Shown here piece after piece: positions 14,847 through 22,753 of a stretch of 23,332 bases of DNA. Below the pieces are notes generated by a model that was not told the origin of the DNA, searched no databases, and worked only from the letters and a program-made list of their open reading frames with translations. The position numbers and the translations under genes were made by a program. Source of the stretch: Microbacterium sp. p3-SID336. GTDB lineage: Bacteria; Actinomycetota; Actinomycetes; Actinomycetales; Microbacteriaceae. Every line of letters begins with the position of its first letter. Within the stretch, counting starts at the first letter, position 1. The stretch covers positions 1-23,332 of the forward strand of contig NZ_JALXPE010000063.1 of NCBI RefSeq assembly GCF_025143365.1. Direction: 5' to 3'.

Positions 14847-15664
14847 CGCGAGCGCGCGGCGAGCGCGGCCTGGTAGAGGTCGCGCGAGGAGAGACCGGTC
14901 AGCGCGGCGACCTCGGACGCGGCATCCTTCAGACGCGTGCCGCCCGCCACCAGCGCCTGCACCTGAGCGAGAGCGTCGTCCGCCGAGACCTCGCGGCGCG
15001 GAGCGCCCTCCACCACGACCACGATCTCGCCCTTGACGCCCTCGGCGGCCCACGCCGCGAGGTCGGGGGCGGTGCCGCGGCGCACCTCCTCGTACAGCTT
15101 CGTCAGCTCTCGACACACCGCGATGCGGCGGTCGTCGCCGAACGCGGCGCCCATGTCGACCAGGGTCGCCGCGAGGCGCGAGGGCGACTCGAAGAACACC
15201 ATCGTGCGCGGCTCCGCCGCCAGAGCCGAGAGCGTCGCCCGCCGCTCCCCCGGCTTGCGCGGAAGGAAGCCCTCGAACGTGAACCGGTCGGTGGGCAGGC
15301 CCGAGATCGCGAGAGCCATCAGCACGGCGCTCGGCCCGGGGATCGCGGTGACCGTCACGCCCTGCGCCACCGCCTCGGCGACCAGACCGTAGCCGGGGTC
15401 GCTCACGGTGGGCATGCCGGCATCGCTCATGACCACGACATTCGTGTCGGCGGCGAGGGTCGCCAGTTCCGCCGCCTTGTGCTTCTCGTTGTGGTCGTGC
15501 AGCGCGATCAGCCGCGGCCGGTTCTCGATCTCCAGGGCCCGCAGGAGCCGCTGCGTGGTGCGCGTGTCCTCCGCGACGACGACCTCCGCGTTCTCCAGCA
15601 CCTCCACGAGACGCCGCGACGCGTCACCGAGGTTCCCGATGGGTGTGGCGGCGAGGATGATCAC
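14843..15664 (-). CDS. rsmI: 16S rRNA (cytidine1402-2'-O)-methyltransferase RsmI
   Basis: The 273-residue protein is a tetrapyrrole-methylase-fold enzyme that 2'-O-methylates C1402 in the ribosomal decoding centre. Signature segments are AATPIGNLGD at 5-14, AEDTR at 31-35, SDAGMPTVSDPG at 80-91, and IPGPSAVLMALAISGLPTDRFTFEGFLPRK at 108-137. The C-terminal region at 245-270 is the small helical domain typical of RsmI. The GTG start at 15664 has TAAGCT 6 nt upstream and no Shine-Dalgarno site. It lies divergent from the protein O-mannosyltransferase with a small membrane gene between, the usual actinobacterial setting, and overlaps the methyltransferase by 4 bp. Confidence 0.96.
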   Translation of the reverse strand: MIILAATPIGNLGDASRRLVEVLENAEVVVAEDTRTTQRLLRALEIENRPRLIALHDHNEKHKAAELATLAADTNVVVMSDAGMPTVSDPGYGLVAEAVAQGVTVTAIPGPSAVLMALAISGLPTDRFTFEGFLPRKPGERRATLSALAAEPRTMVFFESPSRLAATLVDMGAAFGDDRRIAVCRELTKLYEEVRRGTAPDLAAWAAEGVKGEIVVVVEGAPRREVSADDALAQVQALVAGGTRLKDAASEVAALTGLSSRDLYQAALAARSR

Positions 15665-15670
15665 CCGCCC

Positions 15671-15676
15671 AGCTTA
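15671..15676 (-). promoter_or_regulatory. -10 element of rsmI, leaderless arrangement
   Basis: On the minus strand TAAGCT is followed by 6 nt and the GTG at 15664. It overlaps the last codon and stop of the upstream small gene and lies in the loop of a GC-rich inverted repeat (CCCGCC / GGCGGG). A leaderless mRNA would exclude the upstream arm. Confidence 0.5.
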
Positions 15677-15913
15677 GGCGGGCGGTCGCGGAGCCCCGGT
15701 GCCGTCAGCCCGCGCGCGACGCCGCCAGCGGAGCATCGCGACCACGCAGCCCATGACGAGCACCACCCCGACCACGACGAAGACCACGCGGTACACGTCC
15801 TCCCGCGCCGTCGCCGCGTTGAGGAACGCCAGCGCCCCGCACAGCAGCGTCGCCAGCCAGCCCGTCACGGCCGAGCGGTCCGGCCGGGTGCCTCGTTCCG
15901 AGTGCTGGTGCAT
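15674..15913 (-). CDS. Small membrane protein of unknown function
   Basis: The predicted 79-residue protein starts MHQHSERGTRPDRS and has two hydrophobic segments at about 15-34 (AVTGWLATLLCGALAFLNAA) and 40-61 (VYRVVFVVVGVVLVMGCVVAML), followed by an Arg-rich, Pro-ending tail that should face the cytoplasm. I do not recognise a named family. The ATG at 15913 is chosen because TAGCGT lies 7 nt upstream and the membrane part begins soon after. The frame stays open to 16129, but that extension is low-complexity Ser/Gly/Arg sequence. It ends 9 bp before rsmI and overlaps its promoter. Confidence 0.65.
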   Translation of the reverse strand: MHQHSERGTRPDRSAVTGWLATLLCGALAFLNAATAREDVYRVVFVVVGVVLVMGCVVAMLRWRRRARADGTGAPRPPA

Positions 15914-16154
15914 CTGATCGACGCTATCGGCGCGCTCCGCCGGACGACGCCGCGTCGCCCGTGGCAATCCACCGCTGCCCCGTCGCTGGGTCTGGGCACT
16001 ACCTGTCGCCCCGAGCCCCGTCGCCCCGCTGGGGCGCGTCGTCGATCTGTTGTCCTGTTCCATGGCGCCGCTGCCGGCACCATCACCGCCATCGAGAGCG
16101 TGAGGCGGCAGCGGCGACGGAGCCGGCATACCGGGGAGGCCGAGGCGGGGTGTC
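15914..16154. other. Divergent intergenic region between small membrane gene and PMT
   Basis: This is the longest gap in the window. It holds the TAGCGT element of the small gene (15921-15926) at one edge and the PMT promoter just beyond the other. A perfect 6-bp GC hairpin (CGCCCC/GGGGCG, loop GCT) lies at 16022-16036 without a T-run. I see no RNA gene or further ORF with support. Confidence 0.5.
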
Positions 16155-16160
16155 TAGGCT
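16155..16160 (+). promoter_or_regulatory. -10 element of the PMT gene, leaderless arrangement
   Basis: TAGGCT is followed by 6 nt (GGAGCG) and the GTG at 16167. The GGAG could mimic a Shine-Dalgarno site but is only 2 nt from the start, too close to work as one. Confidence 0.5.
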
Positions 16161-16166
16161 GGAGCG

Positions 16167-17720
16167 GTGACCGCGCCCGTGCCCCTGCTCCCCTCCCCGG
16201 AGGACCGGCTGACGCGCTACGGGCGACTCCGCGACCGCGTGCTGCAGGCGCCCGACTGGGGTCGGGCCGTGGGGTGGCTCGCGCCGCTGCTGATCACGGC
16301 AGTGGCCGCGGTGCTGCGCCTCGTGAACGTGGGTCACCCGCACCAACTGGCGTTCGACGAGACCTACTACGTCAAGGACGCGTGGTCGCTGTGGAGTCTC
16401 GGCTACGAGGGCGTCTGGGGCGAGAACGCCGACGAGGCGTTCGTCACCCTGCAGGAGCTGCCGCTGACGAACAAAGGCGCGTTCATCGTGCATCCGCCGC
16501 TCGGCAAGTGGCTCATCGCGCTGGGCATGGCCATCGGCGGTCCGGACAACAGCGCGGGCTGGCGGCTGGCCACCGCCCTCCTGGGTGCGGGCTCCGTGCT
16601 GCTGGTGTATCTGATCGCCCGCCGACTGACCGGCTCCGTGGTCGCCGCGAGCGTAGCGGGAACCCTCCTCGCGATCGACGGCCTCAGCATCGTGATGAGT
16701 CGCATCGCCCTGCTCGACGGCATCCTCACCTTCTTCATCCTGCTGGGCGTGCTGTTCATCGTCCTCGACCGGCAGCGGACGATCCCGCTGCTCGAGCGCC
16801 GCGATCCGGACGCCCCCGATCCGCTGTGGGGGCCCGTGCTCTGGCGTCGGCCGTGGCTGGTCGCGGCCGGGCTCGCGTTGGGCGCCGCCTCGGCGGTCAA
16901 GTGGTCCGGCCTCTACGCGCTCGCGGGCTTCGGGCTCTACGTCGTCGTCACGGATGCGCTCGCGCGGCGACGCGGCGGCGTCGTCGTGTGGCCGGCGGCT
17001 GCCGTGTTCCGTCAGGGACCCGTCTCGTTCCTGCTGCTCGTGGTGCCGGCGTTCGCCGTGTACCTCGCAAGCTGGACCGGATGGCTGATCACCGACAAGG
17101 GCTACGACCGCGGCAGCGACGCGAACCCGCTCGTCGCACTGTGGAACTACCACCAGGCCATGTTCGGCTTCCATGTCGGACTCAGCCGCGGCCACCCCTA
17201 CGCCAGCGCGGCATGGGAATGGCCGTTCCTCCTGCGCCCCACCGCGGTCTGGGTCGACCCCGACCCCACCGGCTGCGGCGTCGACCACTGCATCGGCGTG
17301 ATCTCCGCGATCCCGAACCCGCTCATCTGGTACGCGGGGGTCGCGGCGAGCCTCTACCTGCTCTACCGTCTGGTGCGCGGCTGGATCACCCGGCAGCCCG
17401 TCGGCCCCGCGCTCAGCCTGCCGCTGGTCGGACTGGCCGTGACGTATCTGCCCTGGCTGATGTTCCCCGAGCGCACGATCTTCCAGTTCTACACGGTCGT
17501 GATGATGCCGTTCCTCGTGCTCGCGCTGACCATGACGCTGCGCATCATCGCCGGACGACGGGAGGACCCTCTGCCCCGCCGGCAGTCGGGCGAGCGGACC
17601 GTGCTCATCTTCCTGGCAGCCGTCGTCCTGATCTCCGCGTTCTTCCTCCCGCTGTGGATCGGCATGAGCGTGCCCTACGACTTCTGGCGCCTGCACAGCT
17701 GGCTGCCGGGCTGGATCTGA
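16167..17720 (+). CDS. Polyprenyl-phosphate-mannose:protein O-mannosyltransferase (PMT family)
   Basis: The 517-residue polytopic membrane enzyme belongs to GT39 and transfers mannose from polyprenyl-phosphate-mannose to Ser/Thr of secreted proteins during Sec export. The first extracytoplasmic loop carries the catalytic FDETYYVKDAWS with D64 and E65 at 63-74, followed by HPPLGKW at 109-115. About ten or eleven hydrophobic segments follow. The region near 300-350 contains the luminal loop with WNYHQAMFGFH, and LSLPLVGLAVTYLPWLMFPERTIFQFYTVVMMPF is the conserved C-terminal block. The GTG at 16167 is supported by TAGGCT 6 nt upstream. It is divergent from rsmI, as in many actinobacteria including mycobacteria, and converges with the AsnC gene across 30 bp. 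Confidence 0.95.
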   Translation: MTAPVPLLPSPEDRLTRYGRLRDRVLQAPDWGRAVGWLAPLLITAVAAVLRLVNVGHPHQLAFDETYYVKDAWSLWSLGYEGVWGENADEAFVTLQELPLTNKGAFIVHPPLGKWLIALGMAIGGPDNSAGWRLATALLGAGSVLLVYLIARRLTGSVVAASVAGTLLAIDGLSIVMSRIALLDGILTFFILLGVLFIVLDRQRTIPLLERRDPDAPDPLWGPVLWRRPWLVAAGLALGAASAVKWSGLYALAGFGLYVVVTDALARRRGGVVVWPAAAVFRQGPVSFLLLVVPAFAVYLASWTGWLITDKGYDRGSDANPLVALWNYHQAMFGFHVGLSRGHPYASAAWEWPFLLRPTAVWVDPDPTGCGVDHCIGVISAIPNPLIWYAGVAASLYLLYRLVRGWITRQPVGPALSLPLVGLAVTYLPWLMFPERTIFQFYTVVMMPFLVLALTMTLRIIAGRREDPLPRRQSGERTVLIFLAAVVLISAFFLPLWIGMSVPYDFWRLHSWLPGWI

Positions 17721-17750
17721 TGGGCCGGACCTGACCCCGGACGGAGCGGC

Positions 17751-18233
17751 TCAGCCCGCGTCGTCGCCGGCGACGTGCTCGACCAGGGGCAGCACGCGAC
17801 CCGAGAGGTGCGTGCGCATCGCGATGGACGAGGCCGTGCGCGCGACCCCCGGCACGACCGCGACGCGATCGAGCACCTCCTGCAGCTGTGTCGCATCGCG
17901 GGCCACCAGCCGCAGCTGCATGTCGCTCGCGCCCGTGACCGTGTGCATGTCCACGATCTCGGGCACCGCATCGGCCAGCGCCGCCGCCACGTCGTCGTGC
18001 CCCACCTTCTGATCGATCTCGACCAGGCAGAACGCGACCATCCCGTACCCGAACCCTGCCGGGTCCACCCGCGGCACGATCGCCTCGATCACCCCACCCT
18101 CGTGCAGCCGCGCCAGGCGACTCGTGGCGGTGCCGCGGGCGATGCCCAGCCGCCTGGCGCATTCGAGGATCGGCAGCTGCGGCGACTCGGTGAGCAGCCG
18201 GATCAGCTCGGCGTCGAGACGATCGATGCGCAC
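17751..18233 (-). CDS. Lrp/AsnC-family transcriptional regulator
   Basis: The 160-residue protein has an N-terminal AsnC helix-turn-helix (LDAELIRLLTESPQLPILECARRLGIARGTATSRLARLHEGGVI, about 6-49) and a RAM ligand-binding domain at about 66-140, with VTGASDMQLRLVARD as the core strand-turn-strand. Family members form dimers to octamers that bind amino acids and regulate nearby transport and metabolism genes. The GTG at 18233 has AGGAG 6 nt upstream and lies 3 nt after the permease stop codon. It therefore ends a three-gene operon that it most likely autoregulates in response to an aromatic or other amino acid. Confidence 0.93.
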   Translation of the reverse strand: MRIDRLDAELIRLLTESPQLPILECARRLGIARGTATSRLARLHEGGVIEAIVPRVDPAGFGYGMVAFCLVEIDQKVGHDDVAAALADAVPEIVDMHTVTGASDMQLRLVARDATQLQEVLDRVAVVPGVARTASSIAMRTHLSGRVLPLVEHVAGDDAG

Positions 18234-18236
18234 CCG

Positions 18237-19628
18237 CTACTCCTTGACCACACCGGGCCGGGAGACACCGCGCGTCAGCCGCGCGACCACGAGCAGCACC
18301 ACCGTCAGCCCGAGCGTGAGCAGCAGCTGCGTACGGGCGGCGGGGTCGACCATCGCCAGCGCGATGACCGCGGCGAGCAGCACGAGGCACAGCCACGAGA
18401 TCCACGGGAAGCCCCACAGCCGCATCGGCATCGACTCACCCGCCCGATCCGCGCGGCGACGCAGCACGATCTGGGACACGGCGGTCGCGGTCCAGATCAC
18501 GAGCAGCGTCGACCCCACGACGTTCAGCAGCGCGGGGAGGACCACATCGGGGAACGCCCAGTTCAGTCCCACCGTCACGAATCCGAACGCGACCGAGGCG
18601 AGCACGGCGATGTACGGCACGCCCTTCATGCTGGTGCGCGTGACCGAGAGGGGTGCCAGGCCCCGCTCGCCCAGGGAGTACGCCATGCGCGAGGCCCCGT
18701 AGATGTTGGCGTTCATCGCCGAGAGCAGCGCGACCACCACGATCAGGTCCATGACCAGGCCCACGCCCGGCACGTTCAGCGTCTCCAGCACCGCCGAGAA
18801 CGGGCCCGCCTGCACCGCGGGGTCGTCCCACGGGAGCACGGCCACGATCACGAAGATGGAGCCGACGTAGAAGATGAGGATCCGGACCAGCACCTCGCGC
18901 ACGATGCGGCGGATGTTGCGCGCCGGGTCGTCGGACTCGGCGGCGGCGATCGCCACGACCTCGGTCCCGCCGAACGCGAAGACGACGATGAGCAGCGCGG
19001 CGGCGATGCCCGTGATGCCGTTGGGGGCGAAGCCGCCCTCGTCCACGAGGTTCGAGATCCCGGTGGCGGGCACCCCGGGGATGAGCCCGACGATCGCGCA
19101 CACGCCGACCACCAGGAACGCGATGATCGCCGCGACCTTGATGGCCGCGAACCAGAACTCGAAGCGGCCGTAGTTGCGCACCCCGAAGAGGTTCACGGCG
19201 GTCAGCGCGACCACGAAGACCAGCACCCACACCCACGCGGGGATCCCTGGCACCCAGTTCGCGACGATGCCGGCGGCTCCCGTGGCCTCGGCCGCGATCA
19301 CCACGATCAGCTGGATCCAGTACAGCCACCCCACGGCGCTGCCCGCGCTGCGTCCCATCGCCTTCTGGGCGTACGAGCTGAACGCGCCGGAGCTGGGCCG
19401 CGCGGCGACCATCTCGGCGAGCATCGCCATGACCAGCACGACGATGCCGCCCGCCACCAGGTACGAGATCAGCACGGCGGGACCGGCGATGCTGATCGCC
19501 TGCCCCGAGCCGACGAACAGACCGGCGCCGATCGCACCGCCGAGCCCCATCATGGAGATCTGGCGGCGGGTGAGACCGGGGTGCAGCCCCTTCGTCGTCG
19601 TGGTCGTGACGGGGACCTCGGCGGTCAT
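18237..19628 (-). CDS. Amino acid permease, AAT family (AroP/GabP/ProY-like)
   Basis: The 463-residue protein has twelve predicted transmembrane segments and belongs to the amino acid transporter branch of the APC superfamily, which imports amino acids with protons. The N-terminus has the family signature GLTRRQISMMGLGGAIGAGLFVGSG at about 18-42, placing the substrate-binding GxGxxxG-type unwound first helix. The FAFGGTEVVAIAAAES segment near residues 220-235 belongs to the sixth helix and its conserved loop. Exact specificity cannot be read; the aminotransferase upstream makes aromatic amino acids or histidine plausible. The ATG at 19628 overlaps the aminotransferase stop as ATGA. Confidence 0.93.
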   Translation of the reverse strand: MTAEVPVTTTTTKGLHPGLTRRQISMMGLGGAIGAGLFVGSGQAISIAGPAVLISYLVAGGIVVLVMAMLAEMVAARPSSGAFSSYAQKAMGRSAGSAVGWLYWIQLIVVIAAEATGAAGIVANWVPGIPAWVWVLVFVVALTAVNLFGVRNYGRFEFWFAAIKVAAIIAFLVVGVCAIVGLIPGVPATGISNLVDEGGFAPNGITGIAAALLIVVFAFGGTEVVAIAAAESDDPARNIRRIVREVLVRILIFYVGSIFVIVAVLPWDDPAVQAGPFSAVLETLNVPGVGLVMDLIVVVALLSAMNANIYGASRMAYSLGERGLAPLSVTRTSMKGVPYIAVLASVAFGFVTVGLNWAFPDVVLPALLNVVGSTLLVIWTATAVSQIVLRRRADRAGESMPMRLWGFPWISWLCLVLLAAVIALAMVDPAARTQLLLTLGLTVVLLVVARLTRGVSRPGVVKE

Positions 19629-20719
19629 GCCGACACCTCCTCGAGCGCGGCGACGGCATCCGACGCGGGGGCCGACGCAGCGAGCGCCGCCTCGACGCGG
19701 TCGACGTCCTCGGCGGATCCGGAGGAGATGCGCACTCCCTCCCCCGCGAACGCGCGAGCGACGACGCCGCCCGCGTGCAGGAGCTCATCGAGCTCGGTCG
19801 TGCGCTCCCCCGCGGGCACCCAGACGAAGTTCGCCTGCGACCGCACGGCCGGCCACCCGGCGGCGGTGAGCACCGCGTGCAGGCGCTCGCGCTGCGCGAC
19901 CACCTCGTCGATGCGCACGGCCAGCTCCTTCTCCGCTGCCAGGGACGCCAGGGCTGCGGCCTGGGCGAGATCGGTCACCCCGAACGGCACGGCGACCTTG
20001 CGCTGGGCCTCGGCGATCTCCGTCGGTGCGATGGCGTAGCCGATGCGCAGCCCCGCCAGGCCGTACGCCTTGGAGAACGTGTGCAGCACGGCCACGTGCG
20101 GGTGGCGTCGGAACAGGTCGATCCCCGCGCCGCGGCTCGCGCTGCGGTCGAAGTGCACGTAGGCCTCGTCGATCACGACCAGCACGTCCCGGGGCACGGC
20201 CGCGACGAAGCGCTCCAGGGCCTCGGCGTCGACCACCGTGCCGGTGGGGTTGTTGGGGTTGCACACGAACACCAGCCGTGTGCGCGGGGTGATCGCGGCG
20301 AGCATCGCGTCGAGGTCGTGGGCGTGGTCCGCGTCGAGCGGCACCGGCACGGGCACGGCTCCGGCGATGCGCACGAGCGAGGGGTACGCCTCGAAGGAGC
20401 GCCATGCGAACACGACCTCGTCGCCGGCACCCGCGACCGCGTGGATCAGCTGGGCCGCGATCTCCACCGAGCCCGCGCCGACCGTGACCTGCGCCATGTC
20501 GACGTCGTACCGTGCGGCGAGCTGCGCGCGCACGGCTGCGGCGCTCATGTCGGGGTAGCGGTGGATGCCGGCCAGGCGCTCCTGCACCGCGTCCACCACC
20601 GACGGCAGCGGCGGATGCGGGGACTCGTTCGAGGAGAGCTTGGAGGCGCCGGCGGGAGCGGAGCGCCCCTGCCGGTAGGCGGGCACGGCGTCGAGGCCGG
20701 CGCGGGCGGAGAGGGGCAT
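19625..20719 (-). CDS. Aromatic amino acid / histidinol-phosphate aminotransferase (class II PLP)
   Basis: The 364-residue PLP enzyme belongs to the HisC/Pat group of fold-type I aminotransferases. KLSSNESPHPPLPSV at 27-41 is close to the pattern of aromatic aminotransferases (Pat). Other landmarks are GAGSVEIAAQLI at 81-92, NPNNPTG at 154-160, DEAYVHF at 184-190, and FSKAYGLAGLRIGYAI at 215-230 with the PLP lysine K217. It is not in a his operon, so transamination of aromatic amino acids with 2-oxoglutarate is more likely than the histidine pathway, although a second HisC activity is possible. The ATG at 20719 has AAGGA about 10 nt upstream and a plausible promoter before that; upstream in-frame starts lack support. 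It is the first gene of the aminotransferase-permease-AsnC operon. Confidence 0.9.
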   Translation of the reverse strand: MPLSARAGLDAVPAYRQGRSAPAGASKLSSNESPHPPLPSVVDAVQERLAGIHRYPDMSAAAVRAQLAARYDVDMAQVTVGAGSVEIAAQLIHAVAGAGDEVVFAWRSFEAYPSLVRIAGAVPVPVPLDADHAHDLDAMLAAITPRTRLVFVCNPNNPTGTVVDAEALERFVAAVPRDVLVVIDEAYVHFDRSASRGAGIDLFRRHPHVAVLHTFSKAYGLAGLRIGYAIAPTEIAEAQRKVAVPFGVTDLAQAAALASLAAEKELAVRIDEVVAQRERLHAVLTAAGWPAVRSQANFVWVPAGERTTELDELLHAGGVVARAFAGEGVRISSGSAEDVDRVEAALAASAPASDAVAALEEVSA

Positions 20720-20760
20720 CGTCAGAGCGTCCTTGCTGTGATCCGGGTGGGTGTCGCGCC

Positions 20761-20790
20761 ACCCTAGAACGGAAGCGTGGTGCTGGGCAA
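20761..20790 (-). promoter_or_regulatory. Promoter of the aminotransferase-permease-asnC operon
   Basis: On the minus strand TTGCCC (20790-20785), an 18-nt spacer and TAGGGT (20766-20761) form a fair promoter. The predicted transcript would have a leader of about 35 nt with a ribosome-binding site, unlike the leaderless genes nearby. Confidence 0.55.
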
Positions 20791-20791
20791 A

Positions 20792-20801
20792 CGGTGCACC
20801 G
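20792..20801. promoter_or_regulatory. Palindrome directly upstream of the -35
   Basis: CGGTGCACCG is a perfect 10-bp palindrome ending 1 bp from the -35 hexamer. It shares GTGCAC-like arms with the site at 20849-20863. It is a candidate binding site for the AsnC-type regulator of this operon. Confidence 0.35.
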
Positions 20802-20848
20802 AAAGCTGCGCATCGCGCGCAGTCGAACCACGCGGCACCCCGGAGACC

Positions 20849-20863
20849 TGTGCAGATTGCACA
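20849..20863. promoter_or_regulatory. Perfect interrupted palindrome, candidate regulator site
   Basis: TGTGCA-GAT-TGCACA has perfect 6-bp arms around 3 bp. It lies about 60 bp upstream of the aminotransferase -35 and within 60 bp of the end of the DUF255 gene. The size and AT-containing centre resemble Lrp/AsnC sites. Confidence 0.4.
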
Positions 20864-20919
20864 CCCGCAAACGAATCCGGAGACGAGCGCCCTTGGCCCC
20901 TGCCAGCGCCCCACCTCCG

Positions 20920-22722
20920 TCAGCGGGCTGTGACGAGCTCTGCGGGGTCGGAGACCGGCAGTCGGCACACGAACGCGCGACAGTCGTACGCACGTTCCGG
21001 CACGGCGTCCTTGCCCTCGAACAGCTCGAACCCGACCGCGGCGAACGCGGCGGCCTGCGCGGGCGACACGATCACGACGACGTCGGCGTCCACCCCGCGG
21101 GCGGCGCGGGCCAGCGCCCCCTCCGGATCGGCGGTCACGACCACGACCTGCCGCGGCGGAGCGACCAGATCAGCGGCGACGCGCAGCATGCTGCCGTGCG
21201 CGAAGGGCTGCGCGAGCGACCTCTCCGCGAGAGCCGCCACGCGAGCGGCCGCCTCCTCGCGGTACCGGTCCCCCGCGCCCAGTCGCCATGCCGTGAGGGC
21301 AGCGGCGGCCACCGCGGCCGCATCGGACGGCAGATCCCCGTCGGTGTGGTCGGGCGAGACCGCGATGCCCTGCGCCGTCAGCAGCGGGTCCTCGCCTCCG
21401 GTGCCGCGGAGCACGTCGTCGAGCAGAACGAGGGCCGTCACCGCCCAGGAAGCGTCGCCCGTGGCCGCGGCGAGGGCGAGCAGACCGTCCGCGAGCAGGG
21501 CGAGGTCGGCCGCGGTCGCCACGGCCGGGGAGGCCACGCCGTCGAGCGACGTACGCACGAGCGCTCCCCCGGCGTCTCGGTTGACACGCAGCACGGCGTC
21601 GGCGGCGGCCCGGGCGGCAGCGATCCACTCCGGCTCCGCGAACGCGACCCCGGCCCTGGCGAGAGCGCCGATCGCGAGACCGTTCCACCCCGTGATGACC
21701 TTGCCGTCGACGGCCGGCGGCTCCAGCCCTGCCCGCTCGGCGACAGGGCGCCGGTAGTAGCCGCCCTCGCTGCGCGCACCGTCGATCCACGACTCGGAGT
21801 CCTGCGCGGCGCCGAAGCCGCCGCCCTCTCGGCGCAGCACGCCCAGCAGGAAGGCGGCGATCCCTCGAGCGGTGGCCTCGTCGCCCTCGTCGACGGCCAC
21901 GTCGAGCAGCTGCGCGTTGTCGGTGAGCATGCGCTCGTAGTGCGGCACCGTCCAGTCGCGCTGCGTCGCATAACGGAAGAAGCCGCCGTCCTCGTCACGC
22001 AGGTCGGATGCCGCCATCGCCGTGAGCGCGCGCGACGCTGCCTCCGTCGCCTCCGGAGCGTCGCGTCGGATGAGCGGGTGCTGGAGCAGCCGCAGCGTGG
22101 TCGCGACGGGGAACTTGGGCGCGCCGCCGAAGCCGCCGAACAGCCGATCCTCCCGCGCCGCGATCGCCTCTGCCGCCGTCACGAGCGCCGCGGCGTCGGG
22201 AAGAGCGGATGGCGCGGCCTCGGCGGCTCGCGCGAGCGCGTCGGTCACCGCATCGGCGGATTCCTCCGCCTGCGCGCGCCGCTGCGTCCACGCCTCTCGG
22301 ACCGCGGCCAGCACGTCGCGGAACGCGGGCATGGGCGGCCGGGCCTCCGGCGGCCAGTACGTGCCCGCATAGAACGCGCGCCCGGCGGGCGTCGTGAACA
22401 CGGTGAGCGGCCAGCCGAGGTTCTGCGTGAAGGCCGAGGCCGCCGCCATATAGGCGCCGTCGACATGCGGATGCTCCTCGCGGTCCACCTTCACCGCGAC
22501 GAACCCCTCGTTGATCAGCGTCGCGGTCTGCGGATCGGCGAAGGACTCGCGCGCCATGACATGACACCAGTGGCAGGTGGAGTAGCCGATCGAGATGAGC
22601 AGCGGCACGTCCCGGCGCCGCGCCTCCGCGAAGGCCTCCTCACCCCACGGGTACCAGTCGACGGGGTTGTCCGCATGCGACCGGAGGTACGGGCTGAGGG
22701 TGTCGGCGAGCCGGTTCGTCAT
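20920..22722 (-). CDS. DUF255 thioredoxin-domain protein (YyaL / spermatogenesis-associated protein 20 family)
   Basis: The 600-residue protein has an N-terminal thioredoxin-fold DUF255 domain (about 1-165) and a long alpha/alpha-barrel-like region resembling N-acylglucosamine 2-epimerase folds. Diagnostic motifs are [24 protein letters not shown] at 3-26, STCHWCHVM with C50 and C53 at 48-56, and NLGWPLTVF near 101-109, where thioredoxin-fold proteins have the cis-proline loop. The barrel carries [10 protein letters not shown] and [30 protein letters not shown]. The enzymatic role of the family is not established, so none is assigned. The ATG at 22722 has TAGCGT 6 nt upstream; the sequence between (GAGGGG) abuts the start and is not spaced as a ribosome-binding site. 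It lies 31 bp after the FMN reductase gene. Confidence 0.93.
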   Translation of the reverse strand: MTNRLADTLSPYLRSHADNPVDWYPWGEEAFAEARRRDVPLLISIGYSTCHWCHVMARESFADPQTATLINEGFVAVKVDREEHPHVDGAYMAAASAFTQNLGWPLTVFTTPAGRAFYAGTYWPPEARPPMPAFRDVLAAVREAWTQRRAQAEESADAVTDALARAAEAAPSALPDAAALVTAAEAIAAREDRLFGGFGGAPKFPVATTLRLLQHPLIRRDAPEATEAASRALTAMAASDLRDEDGGFFRYATQRDWTVPHYERMLTDNAQLLDVAVDEGDEATARGIAAFLLGVLRREGGGFGAAQDSESWIDGARSEGGYYRRPVAERAGLEPPAVDGKVITGWNGLAIGALARAGVAFAEPEWIAAARAAADAVLRVNRDAGGALVRTSLDGVASPAVATAADLALLADGLLALAAATGDASWAVTALVLLDDVLRGTGGEDPLLTAQGIAVSPDHTDGDLPSDAAAVAAAALTAWRLGAGDRYREEAAARVAALAERSLAQPFAHGSMLRVAADLVAPPRQVVVVTADPEGALARAARGVDADVVVIVSPAQAAAFAAVGFELFEGKDAVPERAYDCRAFVCRLPVSDPAELVTAR

Positions 22723-22728
22723 CCCCTC

Positions 22729-22734
22729 ACGCTA
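22729..22734 (-). promoter_or_regulatory. -10 element of the DUF255 gene, leaderless arrangement
   Basis: On the minus strand TAGCGT is followed by 6 nt and the ATG at 22722. It lies in the 31-bp gap after the FMN reductase gene, so the DUF255 gene may have its own transcript as well as readthrough. Confidence 0.45.
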
Positions 22735-22753
22735 CGCCGCACGGCCGCCGCGG

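Noticed and set aside
16022..16036. Perfect GC hairpin in the divergent intergenic region as a terminator
   Set aside because: No gene ends nearby on either strand and no T-run follows, so a terminator role has no support.
15914..16129. Longer form of the small membrane protein starting at 16129
   Set aside because: The added part is Ser/Gly/Arg low-complexity and there is no ribosome-binding site or -10 at the upstream ATG codons, whereas the ATG at 15913 has TAGCGT 7 nt before it.
14345..17734. An 1129-residue plus-strand frame across rsmI and PMT
   Set aside because: It overlaps well-supported genes in other frames and translates into Arg/Ala/Pro-rich sequence without any domain.
19625..20719. 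Assignment of the aminotransferase as the histidine-biosynthetic HisC
   Set aside because: No other his gene is nearby and the N-terminal motif and operon partners fit an aromatic aminotransferase better; the family alone cannot decide, so no gene symbol is given.
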